A stretch of 64,000 nucleotides of DNA from Colletotrichum lupini (GCF_023278565.1 NC_064681.1:4216001-4280000); one strand, 5' to 3'. Positions 33,246 to 44,766 are shown, counted from the first letter of the stretch. The notes: generated by a model from the sequence alone, not told the origin. Numbers and translations: made by a program.

Positions 33246-35181
33246 GACCGAGGGCGAATTTTTATTCGTGTCAATTGATCCCAGCAGACTCTCTCGATTG
33301 TTCGTTCTTTCGTGGAAATGAGCGATTGACGTTGAGATGGCAAGAAGGTAATAGTTGGCAGCCCGTCGGGATTACCTTCATTCCTCACGCTCGGTCATAG
33401 CGGACGTCTGATCTGAAGCAAAAAGCCCCGACATTGACCAGAGGCGTAACTGACGTCACGGCCTTTAGAGTTCTCTTGCGCTTGAACAGACCTTGAATTG
33501 GCGCTTATACGGATATAGCGTGCCGTGTCGGGAAGCGCTTCTTGAAAGCACGACAGCTTCTGCCAGTGCGCCCCAAGGCTCGCCTACGGCGTTGGGAAAA
33601 GAAACATAGAATCGCCGACAGACCATAATTGTAGTCCCTTCCGGCTTGTCACTCGCAAGAAGGAATGCAACCACGCAGGCGAAAAAGTGGACAAAAAGGC
33701 GAAGATTGAATAGGCCTTAATTACCGCCTAAGAGCCAGTCCGTCTTGAACCCCAACATTGAAGGACCGTTTGGCCAAAGACGTTCAGCGCGGCGTGTTTG
33801 GCGGGAGGAGCCGCTAGGTGCGCCACGTTCTGATGAGATTTTGGCTCGAACGAAGCTTGGCTATGAGCTTGATTCCGGCCTGAGATCTGCCAGCGTCCCC
33901 AATTCATGCCTTTCGCCCCCTCTTTGGCTACCACGCATTAGCAGGCATAGCAGGCATCGAACAGAGATGATGGTGGCATGTGCGGCAAGCAGCATTCGAG
34001 ACAATATCCGGCGGGAGTGGTTCCCGACCGAACGAGAAATGGAAAAGCCAAGATGCCGGACAGACCCGCCCGCCCGGCCATCACTCGGGGGCGACACCGG
34101 ATTCCCCACTCATACTTTGACCGTCAGCACTTGGCCATATTAGGACCGCGAAGCTCGCGAAGCTGTCAGGGTGAAGCGTTGCCCAGTGTGCTGGACGGAC
34201 TCAAACTTCTGTCGTGGAAGACATCCCAAGAGCGAAGCGCGGCTGCACCTCATCGCAGCGTCATATTCCCGTGGGGGCTGAAAAGGGGCGGGCTCCAAGT
34301 AAACCCCCGAGGAAGACAGAAGACGAAACGCCATTCTCAACGCTCCCAATGGCCGACATTGGCAAGGCCGGAGAAACCAGGGATGTCTCAATTGCGAATC
34401 CTGTGGTGACCGCTTGGAAATTGGGTGGCTTTCGGAAGGCGTCTTCATCTTTTGGGCTTACTTCCGAGTCCCAGAGCCTACTCGAACAGCTGGTCGCTGT
34501 TTTGGCGCGCTGCCTTGGCACAAAGGTACTCTGAAAAAGGGTTCGATGACCCGACGATGCATCAGAGTTGGTCGGGGGGTCGAATCCTTCGCGCGCCAAA
34601 GATCCCAAGTGTGAACCCATTTGGCGCTGATCGCTGCCGCGCCTGATTTCTCATTGGACAAAGCTGAGAATACTACCGTGACGGCCACCACCCTCCCTCA
34701 GCCTCTGGGCTGAGTCTCCTTGGGTAAAGTCAGGGGGCGATGCTCCCTTGAGACTCTTCTGCCTTGACTACCCACGTCTAGATTCAGGCTACAGGAGCAA
34801 GCTTATTGTAACGGCGGGCCAGTACCCCGTACAGACGGGTACTATTCTCGCGCCAGCCCTACCGCTGTGACGGCCGTGGAACGGATGGCGTCCTGAATTG
34901 TCTTGGACCAGCGAGCCAGCCGGTACAAGTGCTGATGACGCCCCGCCCCTTGTTGCGCGCGCGTGGTGTGGCACAAGACGGTCAATCCTGCATGTCGCTC
35001 CCCGTCAACAACAGTATCGAGAGAGTCCTCGACCAGTCTTCGCTGCCCATTTTGTCTCGCATTTTTTACGTTCGGTCAGATTACCCCTACCTGATGCTTG
35101 GCAACCTCATTTAAAGTCCTCCCCCTCCTCCTTTACTCTGTCGTCCCTAAGCGTGGCTTGTCTTGGTTTCCCCTCCGCGCG
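33246..35181. other. GC-rich intergenic region with a tRNA-like fold
   Basis: About 1.9 kb between two divergent genes. Numerous short ORFs on both strands overlap and show no conserved domain. It contains the tRNA-like structure at 34504-34598, listed separately. The right end (about 35040-35180) is pyrimidine-rich on the plus strand, as expected just upstream of the 35182 gene. Confidence 0.4.
34504..34598 (+). ncRNA. tRNA-like cloverleaf, possible tRNA pseudogene
   Basis: Perfect 7-bp acceptor stem GGCGCGC (34504-34510) with GCGCGCC (34591-34597), extended to 10 bp by flanking TTT/AAA, followed by an A in the discriminator position. Then T-G (positions 8-9), a 4-bp D-type stem CCTT/AAGG (34513-34516 with 34523-34526), a perfect ACTCTGA/TCAGAGT stem (34528-34534 with 34562-34568) enclosing 27 bases, a 5-base spacer TGGTC, and a T-arm with loop GTCGAAT (GGGGG/CCTTC stem, two G-U pairs). 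The B-box is GGGTCGAATCC, one base off consensus. No proper T33 and anticodon can be placed and the A-box is poor, so a decayed or intron-bearing tRNA is the most I claim. Confidence 0.4.
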
Positions 35182-36156
35182 ATGGCATCTCTACATCCGC
35201 ACGACCACTTCTATTCCAACAGGCATAGCAACTATAGCAGTCACTCCCCATCCCCTGAAGCCGAAAAGATGCTCAAGCATCCAAACGGTGGGCCCGGACC
35301 CGAAGCCGATGCCATCCCGGATGGATTGGAGGTGAACACCGGAGCAAACTACAGCACGGCGCCGCAATCATATGAGCCGGCACAGACGCAACCGTACTAT
35401 GACCAGCTACAGCATCAGCATCAACACCAACCTCACACGCCACAGACGAACTACACCGAGACGACGTACGCTCAAAATCAGCACTCGCCGATGCCGGAAA
35501 AGCAGCTGGCGGAAAGGAAGGCAAGCAAGGACGACGACACAATATGCGGGCTGCGCAAGGCCACATTTTGGTTGTTGATTCTCTCCAGTCTGCTGTTCTG
35601 CGCCTTGGTCGGTGTGGCGGGCGGATTAGGTGCTTTGGTGGCAAGCAAAAACAACGAAATCGCAAAGTAAGTTCCTCGCCTACAACACACGAGCAGCCGC
35701 ATTCTCACAGCAAAACTAATACATCTCCACAGCCTCCAATCGCCATCCTCCTCTTCATCAACCGCCACACCCACCTCGGCGTCATCGTCAGCTGCCTTCG
35801 ACCTAAGCAAGCCCGCCGCCACGGACACGCCCATCGCGCTCAACAAGTGTCCCGGGTCCAGCTCCGTGTTGACATACCAGGTGCCCGGGACGAACCTGAC
35901 GTTTAGTAAGGATTGCGGGACGGATTATCTCTACAACGACATCGCGCAGGTGCCGGCCAAGAATTTCGAAGAGTGCGTACGGTACTGCGCGGCGTTTAAC
36001 CTGCAGCAGCAGTCGAGAAAAGGCCCATGCAAGGGTGTTGTGTACATTTACGAGGGCGAGCAGGGGGAGGATAGCAATTGGTGCTGGATGAAGTATACCA
36101 AGAACATGGTGCAGAACGGGGCCAAGGACTACACCGAGTCGGCTTGGATTTTATGA
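35182..36156 (+). CDS. Type II membrane protein with Cys-rich extracellular domain
   Basis: Two exons, 35182-35666 and 35733-36156, 66-bp intron (GTAAGT..CAG), 302 residues. The cytoplasmic N-terminus (about 125 residues) is disordered and rich in His, Gln, Pro and Tyr (QLQHQHQHQPHTPQTNYTE). One membrane helix follows (FWLLILSSLLFCALVGVAGGLGAL), then a Ser-rich linker encoded by the start of exon 2, and a compact C-terminal domain with six cysteines (NKCPGSSSVLTYQ, DCGTDYLYNDIAQVPAKNFEECVRYCAAF, CKGVVYIYEGEQGEDSNWCWMKY). That domain's 'C..CA.....C.G..Y......WC' layout resembles PAN/apple-like lectin modules. Likely a plasma-membrane or wall-facing surface protein. There is no N-terminal signal peptide, in keeping with the type II topology. 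Confidence 0.85.
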
Positions 36157-36506
36157 GGATTTCTTGGAGGATTGTTGAATGTGGAAGCGCGTTCAAAAAC
36201 TTGGTTTCGGAGTTCTTGGTGTGTGCTGCGGATACCCAGTTGTCACCCCGTTAATGAGAGACGTGTTCCAAAATGGCGAGAGGTTTCTTCCTTCTGACTC
36301 CTGCAGGATTGCATGCATCGCGATCCATCGTCTCCAAAGGCCGGGGAGCGACAGGCAGCCTTCACGGCTCGCCGGGAGGGGAGCAAGACAGCGGGCCAGG
36401 TCCTTGCCAGCCGGGGGGTTGGAAACTGGCCGGCTCGCAGACCGCGGACGAAACTGAGGCGCAGACCCGGCCGGAAACATTCACCAATCAAATACGGCCC
36501 CCAGCC
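36157..36506. other. Intergenic upstream of tRNA-Lys
   Basis: 350 bp between the surface-protein gene and tRNA-Lys. Overlapping ORFs (for example 36273-36575, which runs through the tRNA) have no motif. Nothing else recognised. Confidence 0.4.
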
Positions 36507-36579
36507 GCCTTGCTAGCTCAATCGGTAGAGCGTGAGACTCTTAATCTCAAGGTTGCGGGTTCGACCCCCGCGTGAGGCT
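36507..36579 (+). tRNA. tRNA-Lys (anticodon CTT), intronless
   Basis: A complete 73-base cloverleaf. Acceptor GCCTTGC (36507-36513) pairs with GTGAGGC (36572-36578), discriminator T. The D-arm has GCTC/GAGC, the anticodon stem is TGAGA/TCTCA, and the loop is CTCTTAA with anticodon CTT (reads AAG, lysine). The T-arm is GCGGG-TTCGACC-CCCGC with a consensus B-box. A T-run follows at 36608-36615, suitable as an RNA polymerase III terminator. Confidence 0.97.
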
Positions 36580-37416
36580 CAAATCCTCGCAGCGATTGTG
36601 TGCAAATCTTTTTTTTGGTGTTTTTTGATGCTTCTCTGGACATTTCATCGTCCCATGTGCAATAGAGGTTGCGGTTTAAGTTCATTGCTTTTGGTTAAAG
36701 CTTGTTTGCCCTGAGTTGGGGTCAGTCAGGCTTGAACTCAATCAAGTTGGGGTACAGACGGAATAATGACATGGGGAACCACGGCGACAGACTTTTCACG
36801 CCCATCTCGCAAGCTTGGTTGGACCTAAGCTTGAACTTCAATCTCTATATTTATTGCGTGCATATCGTCTCTCTACTGATCGACTTCGTTCAGAGGCGTG
36901 CACGATGTCCAACTCCGTCCCGAAAGGCTTGGCGTTTTGGTTCACGAAGCCAAGGTGGATTGACCCGTTCTTCAACAGTCTAGAGAAGGGTCTCGAAACC
37001 GGACCTTGGCGGATGTTGCCGTTTGTTGTCTTGTCCGTAACGGCCGCTAATCTTCGTCCACATCTCTAGATCTTATGGTCCCGCCAGGAACCTTCAGAGT
37101 GCCTTTTTGAGATGTATCACAGCGGGACGGACCGGAGTAATGCGGCTAGGCAGACGCGAAAACTCATCTCGCCGTCAGCAGAGCTTATCGTTGCAGAGAG
37201 CAAAAGAGTCATTAGACCCATGTCCGTGTCCCCGAAACTATTCCGTAAATGGCAGCTTCACAATTGAGTACCTAGTATTAGTCACACTCTCACAACATAC
37301 AACAACACCTCGAGTTCTCAACCATCTTCCAGTAAACAGCTCACAACTCAATACATACTCACTAACCTACAACCCTCAGAGTCTGCAGAGATTCTAGACC
37401 CTGAAAGCTGCCAAAC
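36580..37416. other. Intergenic, nothing recognised
   Basis: About 840 bp after tRNA-Lys. Apart from the T-run at 36608-36615 (likely polymerase III stop) and CA-rich sequence just before the GNAT start codon, I see only short overlapping ORFs without motifs. Confidence 0.4.
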
Positions 37417-38016
37417 ATGTCCCCTACGCAAGATCTTCCACTCGCAATCCTCGCCCTGCCGAAAGCAATAATACGACCCTACCACAAAACAGACGCACCC
37501 GCCCTCTCCACCGCAGCAAACTCCCCCTCCGTATCCCGCTACCTCCGCGACTCCTTCCCACGCCCCTACACCCTCGCCGACGCAGAGTCCTGGATCGCGA
37601 TGAATTCCAGCGACGGCGGCGCGCCGGTGTACAACTGGGTCATCGCCTGTCCGGAAACGGGGAGGCCTATGGGGAGTATCGGGCTCGTGCCGGGGAAGGA
37701 TGTTTATGCGAGGGGGTATGAGCTTGGGTACTGGCTTGGAGAGGAGGATTGGGGGAAGGGGGTTATGGGGTGTGTTGTGCCTGCTTTTGTGAGGTGGGTT
37801 TTTGAGGGGATGGGTGGTGGAGAGGTTGATGGGGAGGGGAAGAGGAAGGTTGAGAGAGTTTGGGCGGGTGTTTTCGAGGCGAATGAGGGGAGTCAGAAGG
37901 TTCTTGAGAAGAGTGGGTTTGTGTTTGAGGGGAGGGCGAGGAGAGCTGTTGTTAGAGATGGGGTTGTGATGGATGAGCTTTTGTATTCTGTCATTAGGGA
38001 CGACTTGAAAAAGTGA
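37417..38016 (+). CDS. GNAT family N-acetyltransferase (RimJ/RimL type)
   Basis: Single-exon frame of 199 residues. Domain blocks in order: IIRPYHKTDAPALSTAANSPSVSRYLRDSFPRPYTLADAESWI, then WVIACPETGRPMGSIGLVPG (beta-4 strand), YELGYWLGEEDWGKGVMGCVVPAFVRWVFE (pantetheine-binding A motif, Gly-Lys-Gly), and VERVWAGVFEANEGSQKVLEKSGFVFEGRARRAVVRDG (N-S-x-x-V-L-E-K-x-G-F-like B motif). Members of this branch acetylate protein N-termini or small amines with acetyl-CoA; the substrate is unknown. The coding strand is C-rich/G-poor up to about 37640 and then turns sharply G-rich/C-poor to the stop codon, although the protein alignment runs on without a break. Confidence 0.92.
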   Translation: MSPTQDLPLAILALPKAIIRPYHKTDAPALSTAANSPSVSRYLRDSFPRPYTLADAESWIAMNSSDGGAPVYNWVIACPETGRPMGSIGLVPGKDVYARGYELGYWLGEEDWGKGVMGCVVPAFVRWVFEGMGGGEVDGEGKRKVERVWAGVFEANEGSQKVLEKSGFVFEGRARRAVVRDGVVMDELLYSVIRDDLKK

Positions 38017-38362
38017 CCATGATCGTTGAGTGTAGTACTGCCAACTGGGCTGCTTGTTCTGTATGGATCAATCTCCTCGCAAAACATGGGTTGGAGGTGT
38101 CTTGACCGAGAACCGGTAGGTCTCAGTTGGTGAAGAGCATTCGTGTCAAGAAGCTTGATAAATGTAGCTCGATCACAGAGTTGCGTCTGGGCATCTAGGC
38201 TCCAAAACATGAGGCACTAGGCGACGATCCCTATGGGCTTCAATAACCAAAGCATGGGAGTCGCTGTCTACCACCCAAGGAAAGCAATTAAATGGCGGGG
38301 CCTGATTTAAGCATTGATGTCTTTCTGACAATAGTTAGGTTCCCATGGGCGAGATTACAAAT
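38017..38362. other. Intergenic, nothing recognised
   Basis: About 350 bp between the acetyltransferase and the decayed NLR. Only a short motif-free minus-strand ORF overlaps it. Confidence 0.4.
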
Positions 38363-40190
38363 TGAGCGGATTTATCGTGGTAGTCCTTCGAGACAACCTC
38401 CCCCACAACCTTAACCTTGTCTACCAAGGGTCTCTTGATTACATTGCCCACTCTGGAGAGGTCGTTCAAGACATTGCTGCAATAATTCTATCTTGTGTTC
38501 TACACATAGCGGAACCGCCGAGAGCTCAGGCCCCTCTAAAGGCCATATCTGCTGAACAAGCCTTGACTTTAGACTTGACACAGGTGTTGGTGATTTGCGC
38601 CAACTTTGTCTTCCTAGACATCAAGTGCGACGTACTGCGATATTCTCACCAGTCAGTTCGCGACTTCTTGAGGCGCTATCAGGCCTTTTTACCTGCCACA
38701 GCTCACCACACTCTCGCGTCTCTCTGCATCGGAGTTTGCTCGCGAGGATTAGATCCTGCATCGATCAACGGTATGAAGATTCCAAGCGACGACTTTTGTA
38801 TCTACGCAGCGATGTACTGGCCGGTCTACTCCAAATTGGTATTCTATTTTGGCATAGACACACTTACTAATAAAAAAGTGTTGAAAAGGATGTAACAACA
38901 TTCATCTTTGATGAGAATTGGGATACCACCCTTTCTTACGAGAGCTGGGCGATGAACGCCCATAAGATCGATCTATTTCTTCCGGGAGACCATGCCCTGA
39001 AAGACGAAATGAGTGCGATTGACTCATCAAACTTTGGATTCCTATTTACACTGAGCACATTTGGACTCAACTGCATTCAACACCAAGCGTTAGCGAACAT
39101 CAGCAACGTGGACGTTAACCTACAAAACCATCTGGGTCAGATCTCCACTTACTTAGCCGCGGCATGTGAGCATTCAGCGACATTGTCTTTACTTGCTAAT
39201 TGCGGCGCCCTCGTCAAACTTTAAGTGTGGAAGACATGGGAGTCCTTTACATGCAGCTGGCTTTTCTGCCCATTTGCAACTACCTAGTCAAAGATTGCCT
39301 CCTCCATGGCGCCAAAGTTTCGTGGGGCTCTAGATTTGGAACAGCATTTGAAGCTGCTTACCGAGGTAGACAAGAAGGCGTAGCGATGCATCTTCTACGA
39401 GTGGGAGTCGTTGTCAGGGATAGAGAGTATGAAAAGGCCATCGAAAGTGCAGCCTTGGTCGGTTTTGTCAACGCAGTCCAGAAACCACATGATTCTGCAT
39501 TTACTGCCTGAACATCGACAATAGCTGCCAGAGTACGAACGAAAATCAAGATCAGGAGGGCGATACAAAGCGGACAAAGCGGCGTCTTGCAGTAGTTTCT
39601 GAGTCAAACTCTCAGCAACCAAAGTCTTCTCACTTCGGATGCTGTTGCGCTTGCGGTTTAATTCAATGATAGATCGACAGTGTAACTACTCCAAGACAAG
39701 GGAATGGATATTGAGGCCAGCGGCGCTTTCGATTCTCCCCTGAGAACAGCCTCGTTGCTCACTTATCAGTCGACCGTCCGGTAATTACTTTAAAGAGGCG
39801 CACTGATCAATGCCTGCGGACAGTTCGGCGATCCTCTACAGGCTGCTGCTATCAATGGGCTTGTATCGATCGTCAGACTTCTGGTCCAAGAGGGTGCCTT
39901 GAAGAATCAACAAACCGGGTTTTACGGATCAGCTCAGCTCTATAAGCCGCTGCGCAACATGGCTACATTGATGTCGTTGGAGTACTCTTGGACTCTGGTG
40001 TGGATGTCTATCAGAGTGGATACTATGCCAACGCCTACGAAGCGGCTTCCAGAGGGGGCACCAAGCCGCCTTGAAGCTGATGCGGGAAAGCGCTGTGCCT
40101 CTCAACAAGGTTCAATACCAATTTCTCATATTGATGAATTCGAAGCTCTGGTTGCTTTACGAAGAGAGCACTCAGGAGTCGCTCTATGCT
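38363..40190 (+). pseudogene. Decayed NLR (post-NACHT and ankyrin regions)
   Basis: The 5' part aligns by eye with the region after the NACHT domain in fungal NLRs: LRDNLPHNLNLVYQGSLDYIA, then DIAAIILSCVLHIAEPPR and CANFVFLDIKCDVLRYSHQSVRDFL. An intron with a CTTACTAAT-like branch site (38839-38888, 50 bp) still joins it in frame to DVTTFIFDENWDTTLSYESW. Beyond that, ankyrin-like segments appear in different frames: a frameshift near 39222 (GALVKL to SVEDMG), a stop at 39509-39511, then ALQAAAQHGYIDVVGVLLDSGVDVY near 39930-40010 broken by a TAA where Gln is expected, and another single-base shift near 40068. The NACHT Walker motifs are absent. It is 5'-truncated and inactivated by several lesions. 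Confidence 0.75.
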
Positions 40191-43100
40191 AGACATGTTA
40201 GACTTGGTCGCATTCGGTCTTAGGTGTCTAGGTACCTATGATGTTTAAACTTGCCTACGTAGCCTAACAACACATCGTAATATTACCAAGATTCCGCTTA
40301 GGATACGCTCTCATTCTCCTAGACTGCTTGAAATCTGCGGGGTTGTGTCAAAGTCTTTCACTCATATATGCTTACTTCCAGAACAATATCACTCCTGTGT
40401 TAATCAGATCTTATCCGGGGCAGACGCCCCAGAATTCTCATTTCCTCTGGCCCTCCAACAATTCTGGGTAATTCTATATCTGGCAAATCTTTCACCAGTT
40501 TTGCCATTGAAAAAAACCTTAATTGACAGTAAATAGTACTTTATCACTCAATTTGACACCGCCATCCCAGAACAGACGCCTCCTCACTTGTGATTTGACC
40601 CTGTCAACAGCCTTACCGAGACGAGATGTCATCATTCATCCTCACGCTGTGACCTGATTAGTAGCCGACTTATGATTCATGCAACATCACGTCAGGATCT
40701 GGGATAGTTTACAGGGTCTTTCTAGGGAGCCGAAGGCTGTATCAACCCCCCAACTAGTCGTGGTCGCCAAGACGGCTTGCGGGGAGGAGATGCCGTCAGT
40801 CTCTGGGCAGCATCTGCCTGAGCCACTAGAACATCACTGCTTGGCAAGGCCAAACTGTACCTTTAGCGTAAGTCCAGCCAATAGCAGTCTAGGGAGACCC
40901 CGAAGTCTTTGACAACTTGTCACTTGGTGACTGGAGTATCGTCTGATCGTCGGCGCACCGGGGGGTGTCAAGGCCAACGGAACCAGCTCAAAGTGCAAGT
41001 TGGTATCTGCCGTGTTCTTTGGCCTCTTGGCAACGAAGGGAACTTGATTCAAACGAGTACTGTGAGGAGGACGTGATCCTTTTCGTGCTGTTAGTTGGGT
41101 CACCTGATGAAGGTTTGTTCAAAACAGTCATAAACGTTCCGCTTATCGAATAAAGAAGTGGCCAACATCCGCTACTCTTTGAGAGAGATAACAAGAAACT
41201 CGGAGTAACAGATGGAACGGAAAATGCAGGGCTCGTGAAGAAAACTCCCATCGGGTTTTACATTTGAGTCGAGTCCTGAATGCTTATAATCCGGAATCGT
41301 TCATCCAACAGCCCTTGCGTGGCGACCATACAAATACAATGTCTCTCTTCCCTGGAATTTCCTGAAATAAAACCGTTACCGTTGACTATCATGGAAGCAA
41401 ATGAGTGAGAAACCTATTTCATGCTTTTATAGATTTGGATGATTTATCCACCACGTGAGATATCTACGGAGATGATGACAATATCATGTCAATCGCGCGA
41501 GTTGAAGTCTCGTTGGACAATGATCTTCCTGAGTCATGGCAAAGGCATTGCCACAAGGGTCTCAACCACCTAGACCATTTCTAGAAGCAGCGACAACGTA
41601 CCGCAGACATTCATCGAGACCAGGGCACGTTGCAAACATCCAAGAGAGGTAATTGATGATTGCAAGCTGATGCGGCCGCTCTCTGAAAACAGGTTGGAGA
41701 TAATTCTGGCAAACTTGCCAGATGCAACTCGAAACTCTACCCGACTTAGAAAAGCGACTTGAACAAGGTCCCCCAGCCCATCAGTGGGACTAATGACAGC
41801 TTTCAGGAGCCAGTCGCAATGCAAACCACCCGCATGATCCAATAACGGAGCAGCCGTTAAGTGCAACGTCCGGGGCTTCCAGGCCCCCCGGGAGACCGGA
41901 TCTGCGAGGCCGTGGCCGAACTTCGGACGAGAATCTGCAACTGCCGATGTCTACGGAGGGAAGCAGGCGGAACCACCGTTCGAAAGAGACATCGAGAATT
42001 TTTCGTCAAACAGCGCACACGTTCGAGAGCTGCTTATCAGGTCCGTCTCAACATTTTGTAGGCTTCCACGGGTTCCGGGAACTTGAGGCCGGCCTGTAGT
42101 TCGCTCCCGCGTCAAAGGAATTTATTTTCTTTTGGACGAATTTGTGTACAAGTTTTTTTTTCGGGTAACGCTCGCATAGAACTCCCCCCAAATTAAGTGA
42201 AGGCTAGAAATTAAGACTAGTGCGTCGGCATTTCTTGGGCAATTATCGGGCCCGTATAGGCCATTGTCGGTCCCGTGGATCAAGAGAGAGGAGGGGGGAT
42301 GGCACTCCGCCGATCATACTCATCGATACCAGGGGGACGTTGCAGGCTGTAATAATTGCACTGGCCTAAAATCATACGTCGGTCTGGTTGAAGAAGCCCT
42401 GCTTACGAAGGACTAAGTCTTCGATGAAATCTCGCGGTCTTGATGTTAGAGTACCTACGACACATGTGTTGCTCAAGAGTTCCAGGTATACCTCATGTTA
42501 TGCCATCACACGTATGTGATCCTGGGATCACTGAAGAATTACAACGGACTTGTGTGACGATTGCACGCAATGCTCAGCGAGATAGAATGCGAAACCGAGT
42601 TTCTGATCAAAATGGTATTCAGCCCCCCAAGATACTGCCTCTAATCCGCAACATTATTGCTTCGACTCATCCATATTTACTTGATTATAGCGTTTAATGT
42701 AAGGAACCCTTGCTTGAGGAGTCTCGATGTAGTCAATGTACCCGCTGTCTACCTTAATTCATTCATGTTGGACGTCGGCAGGGCATCTTTGAGCTGCTTT
42801 GCTTGCTTCTAGTTAGTCTTCTCCTGGATTCCAATTTCATGCCAAGAATATCTTGAGAAAGAGTAAACTTGGTAAGAAGGCCCATCTGGAAGTGGAATTT
42901 TCTCGCTTGATCTTCATAAAATTGGGTTAGTGTAAAGACGGCTCCTTTGCACCGGACGCAGATTCCGGTATCTCAATGAATGTCGATTAAATGGCCCACT
43001 TGATTGACAGAGATGGATCGAAGTCAAGAAATCGGTTAACAAGATTCAACGGCTTGTGCTTCTTGTATATGAGCATGATGACGCAGCAAAAGCCTGTTGA

Positions 43101-43889
43101 TCCAATTACGTCCAGTAGTAGACAAGGGCTAACATCACCAATGAGTTCAAAGGAAGATGCTTAGTATTACGGTATATGGTGCGACGTGGTTCAAATTTTG
43201 CAGAACATGGATATCTCTCATTCTTCAAGTCGTTTACGAGGTTTAGTGTGTCACTTTGATGCTACGGTGATACTGCCCTCGGACTCGAACCCATCCACTC
43301 GAGGGAGATGGATTCGAGCCCTATGTGAACACACTGACATTGACAGGGGATTTAGCCTACATAGTCTGTCAAGCCGTGGTACTGGGGAATCCAAGCGTCA
43401 TTTCACGGGGGAGATCCCGGACCGGGGGAACCGGGCTAGGCCATTCATGGGCCACACCACTTAGTGATATTACAACGAGGCCAAAGGAAGAATTGCCGTG
43501 TGGTTGCACCCACGCTTTGCTGCCGACAATTTTGCCCAGGCGTCACCGGGGCCGAACATCTCGGCGGCCAAAAGCAGGGTGCCGAGAGTTGTGGGAGTTG
43601 GGTAGATCCAGTACGTACTGCTGAAACAGCACCCCCAAAAGACTATACCGGCGCGATATTATTGACAAGGGCTCTACAATAGAGTTTATCACCACCAGAT
43701 ATATATCACGGCTGACAATTCCGTCGCTTTCGTCCGGTAGACAGATTTCTTTAACTCGGAGCTATCGGCCTCTTTTCGACATTCATCCGTTGCGGCCATA
43801 CGTTGTGCAAATCGTTCATCACCGTTAGTCTCAAGATTGTCTACTGGATGGCAACTTTTTCTGCAACACACGACAAAATATCAAGCACC
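40191..43889. other. Long gene-poor stretch, nothing recognised
   Basis: About 3.7 kb between the decayed NLR and the C2H2 factor. I read both strands and found no conserved domain, no long ORF, no terminal repeat and no tRNA. TG and CA are common, so it is not a RIP-saturated repeat. It may hold relics too old to recognise. The last few hundred bases should contain the promoter of the zinc-finger gene. Confidence 0.4.
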
Positions 43890-44766
43890 ATGGAGCAGCC
43901 ATATTTGCAGTACGGTCCCAGCCATAACAGCCACAACGAACTGAGCACCTACCCCGAAGCTGAGCCGCGAAGCATGGACTGCTCATACACTATGGAGCCT
44001 TCTTCTACCTACACCGGAGAATGGTTTCAGCCCACGTTGCATCCAGATTCCGTCGCCTCCATCTATCAGCCTTTGCCATATCTAGGCACGACCTCCGGCG
44101 CCATGTCACACTACGATCCCAACCATCTGGTCGAGGCCAGCAACACGCATATTCTCGCGCACTCAACACCACCAATGATGCAAGCAGCGGTGGCGTCGCC
44201 CAGCTGGGAGCTTTTGAGCTCCAGCGAGGGCTCTCAGAGCCCGGGAGAGGAACGCGAGGAGGAGGTCTGGGAGCCGGAAGACCTTCGTCGGATGGGTTAT
44301 CTCGACGCCAGCGGCAACTGGCGCTGCAAGTTTGAGGGGTGTCGATCCTCACGCGTATTCATGCGTGCGTGCGACCTGAGGAAACACTTTCGTGGACACG
44401 ACAAGTACTTCTTCTGCACGGAGAAGCCTTGTGCGAATGCCGGTGTGGGATTTGCGACTCGAAAAGACTATCAGCGACATATGGGCTCCCACAGGCCGAC
44501 GATCAAGTGTCCCCATCAAGATTGTGGGAGAATTTTCAGTCGGAAAGACAATATGGTACGTTGCGCCCGCATTTACTTCGCGTTACATATTATTCAGTTC
44601 TCGAAAGTAAACTTTGTTTAAACACTTGGGCTAACACGACTTGCAGAGAGAACACTTCAAGAAAATTCACTTGCGGCTGCGAAACAATTTATTTCCTCGA
44701 CCTTGCCGCCGGCCTCGTCGTGGTGAACGTTCAAAATCCCCTGTCCTGAAAGTCGAGACTGAGTAG
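43890..44766 (+). CDS. C2H2 zinc-finger transcription factor
   Basis: Two exons, 43890-44555 and 44647-44766 (91-bp intron, GTACGT..CAG), 261 residues. I chose the ATG at 43890 because it sits in an ideal context (caccATGG); in-frame ATGs exist upstream. The N-terminal half is acidic and Ser/Tyr/Pro-rich, an activation-type region (SSSEGSQSPGEEREEEVWEPEDL). Three C2H2 fingers follow: CKFEGC..HFRGH, CTEKPC..HMGSH, and CPHQDCGRIFSRKDNM-REHFKKIH, the last being completed only after splicing. The tail is basic (RLRNNLFPRPCRRPRRGERSK). Such three-finger proteins with KDNM(R)..H linkers are common in ascomycetes and sit in the nucleus; targets are unknown. Element 1 is inserted about 155 bp past the stop codon. 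Confidence 0.9.

Noticed and set aside
33745..34620. Several 100-140 codon ORFs on both strands
   Set aside because: They overlap each other and the tRNA-like structure, and show no domain; the GC-rich composition makes long chance ORFs likely.
36273..36575. 100-codon ORF overlapping the tRNA
   Set aside because: It runs through the tRNA-Lys gene, has no motif, and its composition follows the tRNA and its GC-rich upstream bases.
43250..43330. GGGTTCGAGTCC on the minus strand as a tRNA T-arm
   Set aside because: The flanking bases do not form the T-stem or an acceptor stem, and no anticodon arm can be placed.
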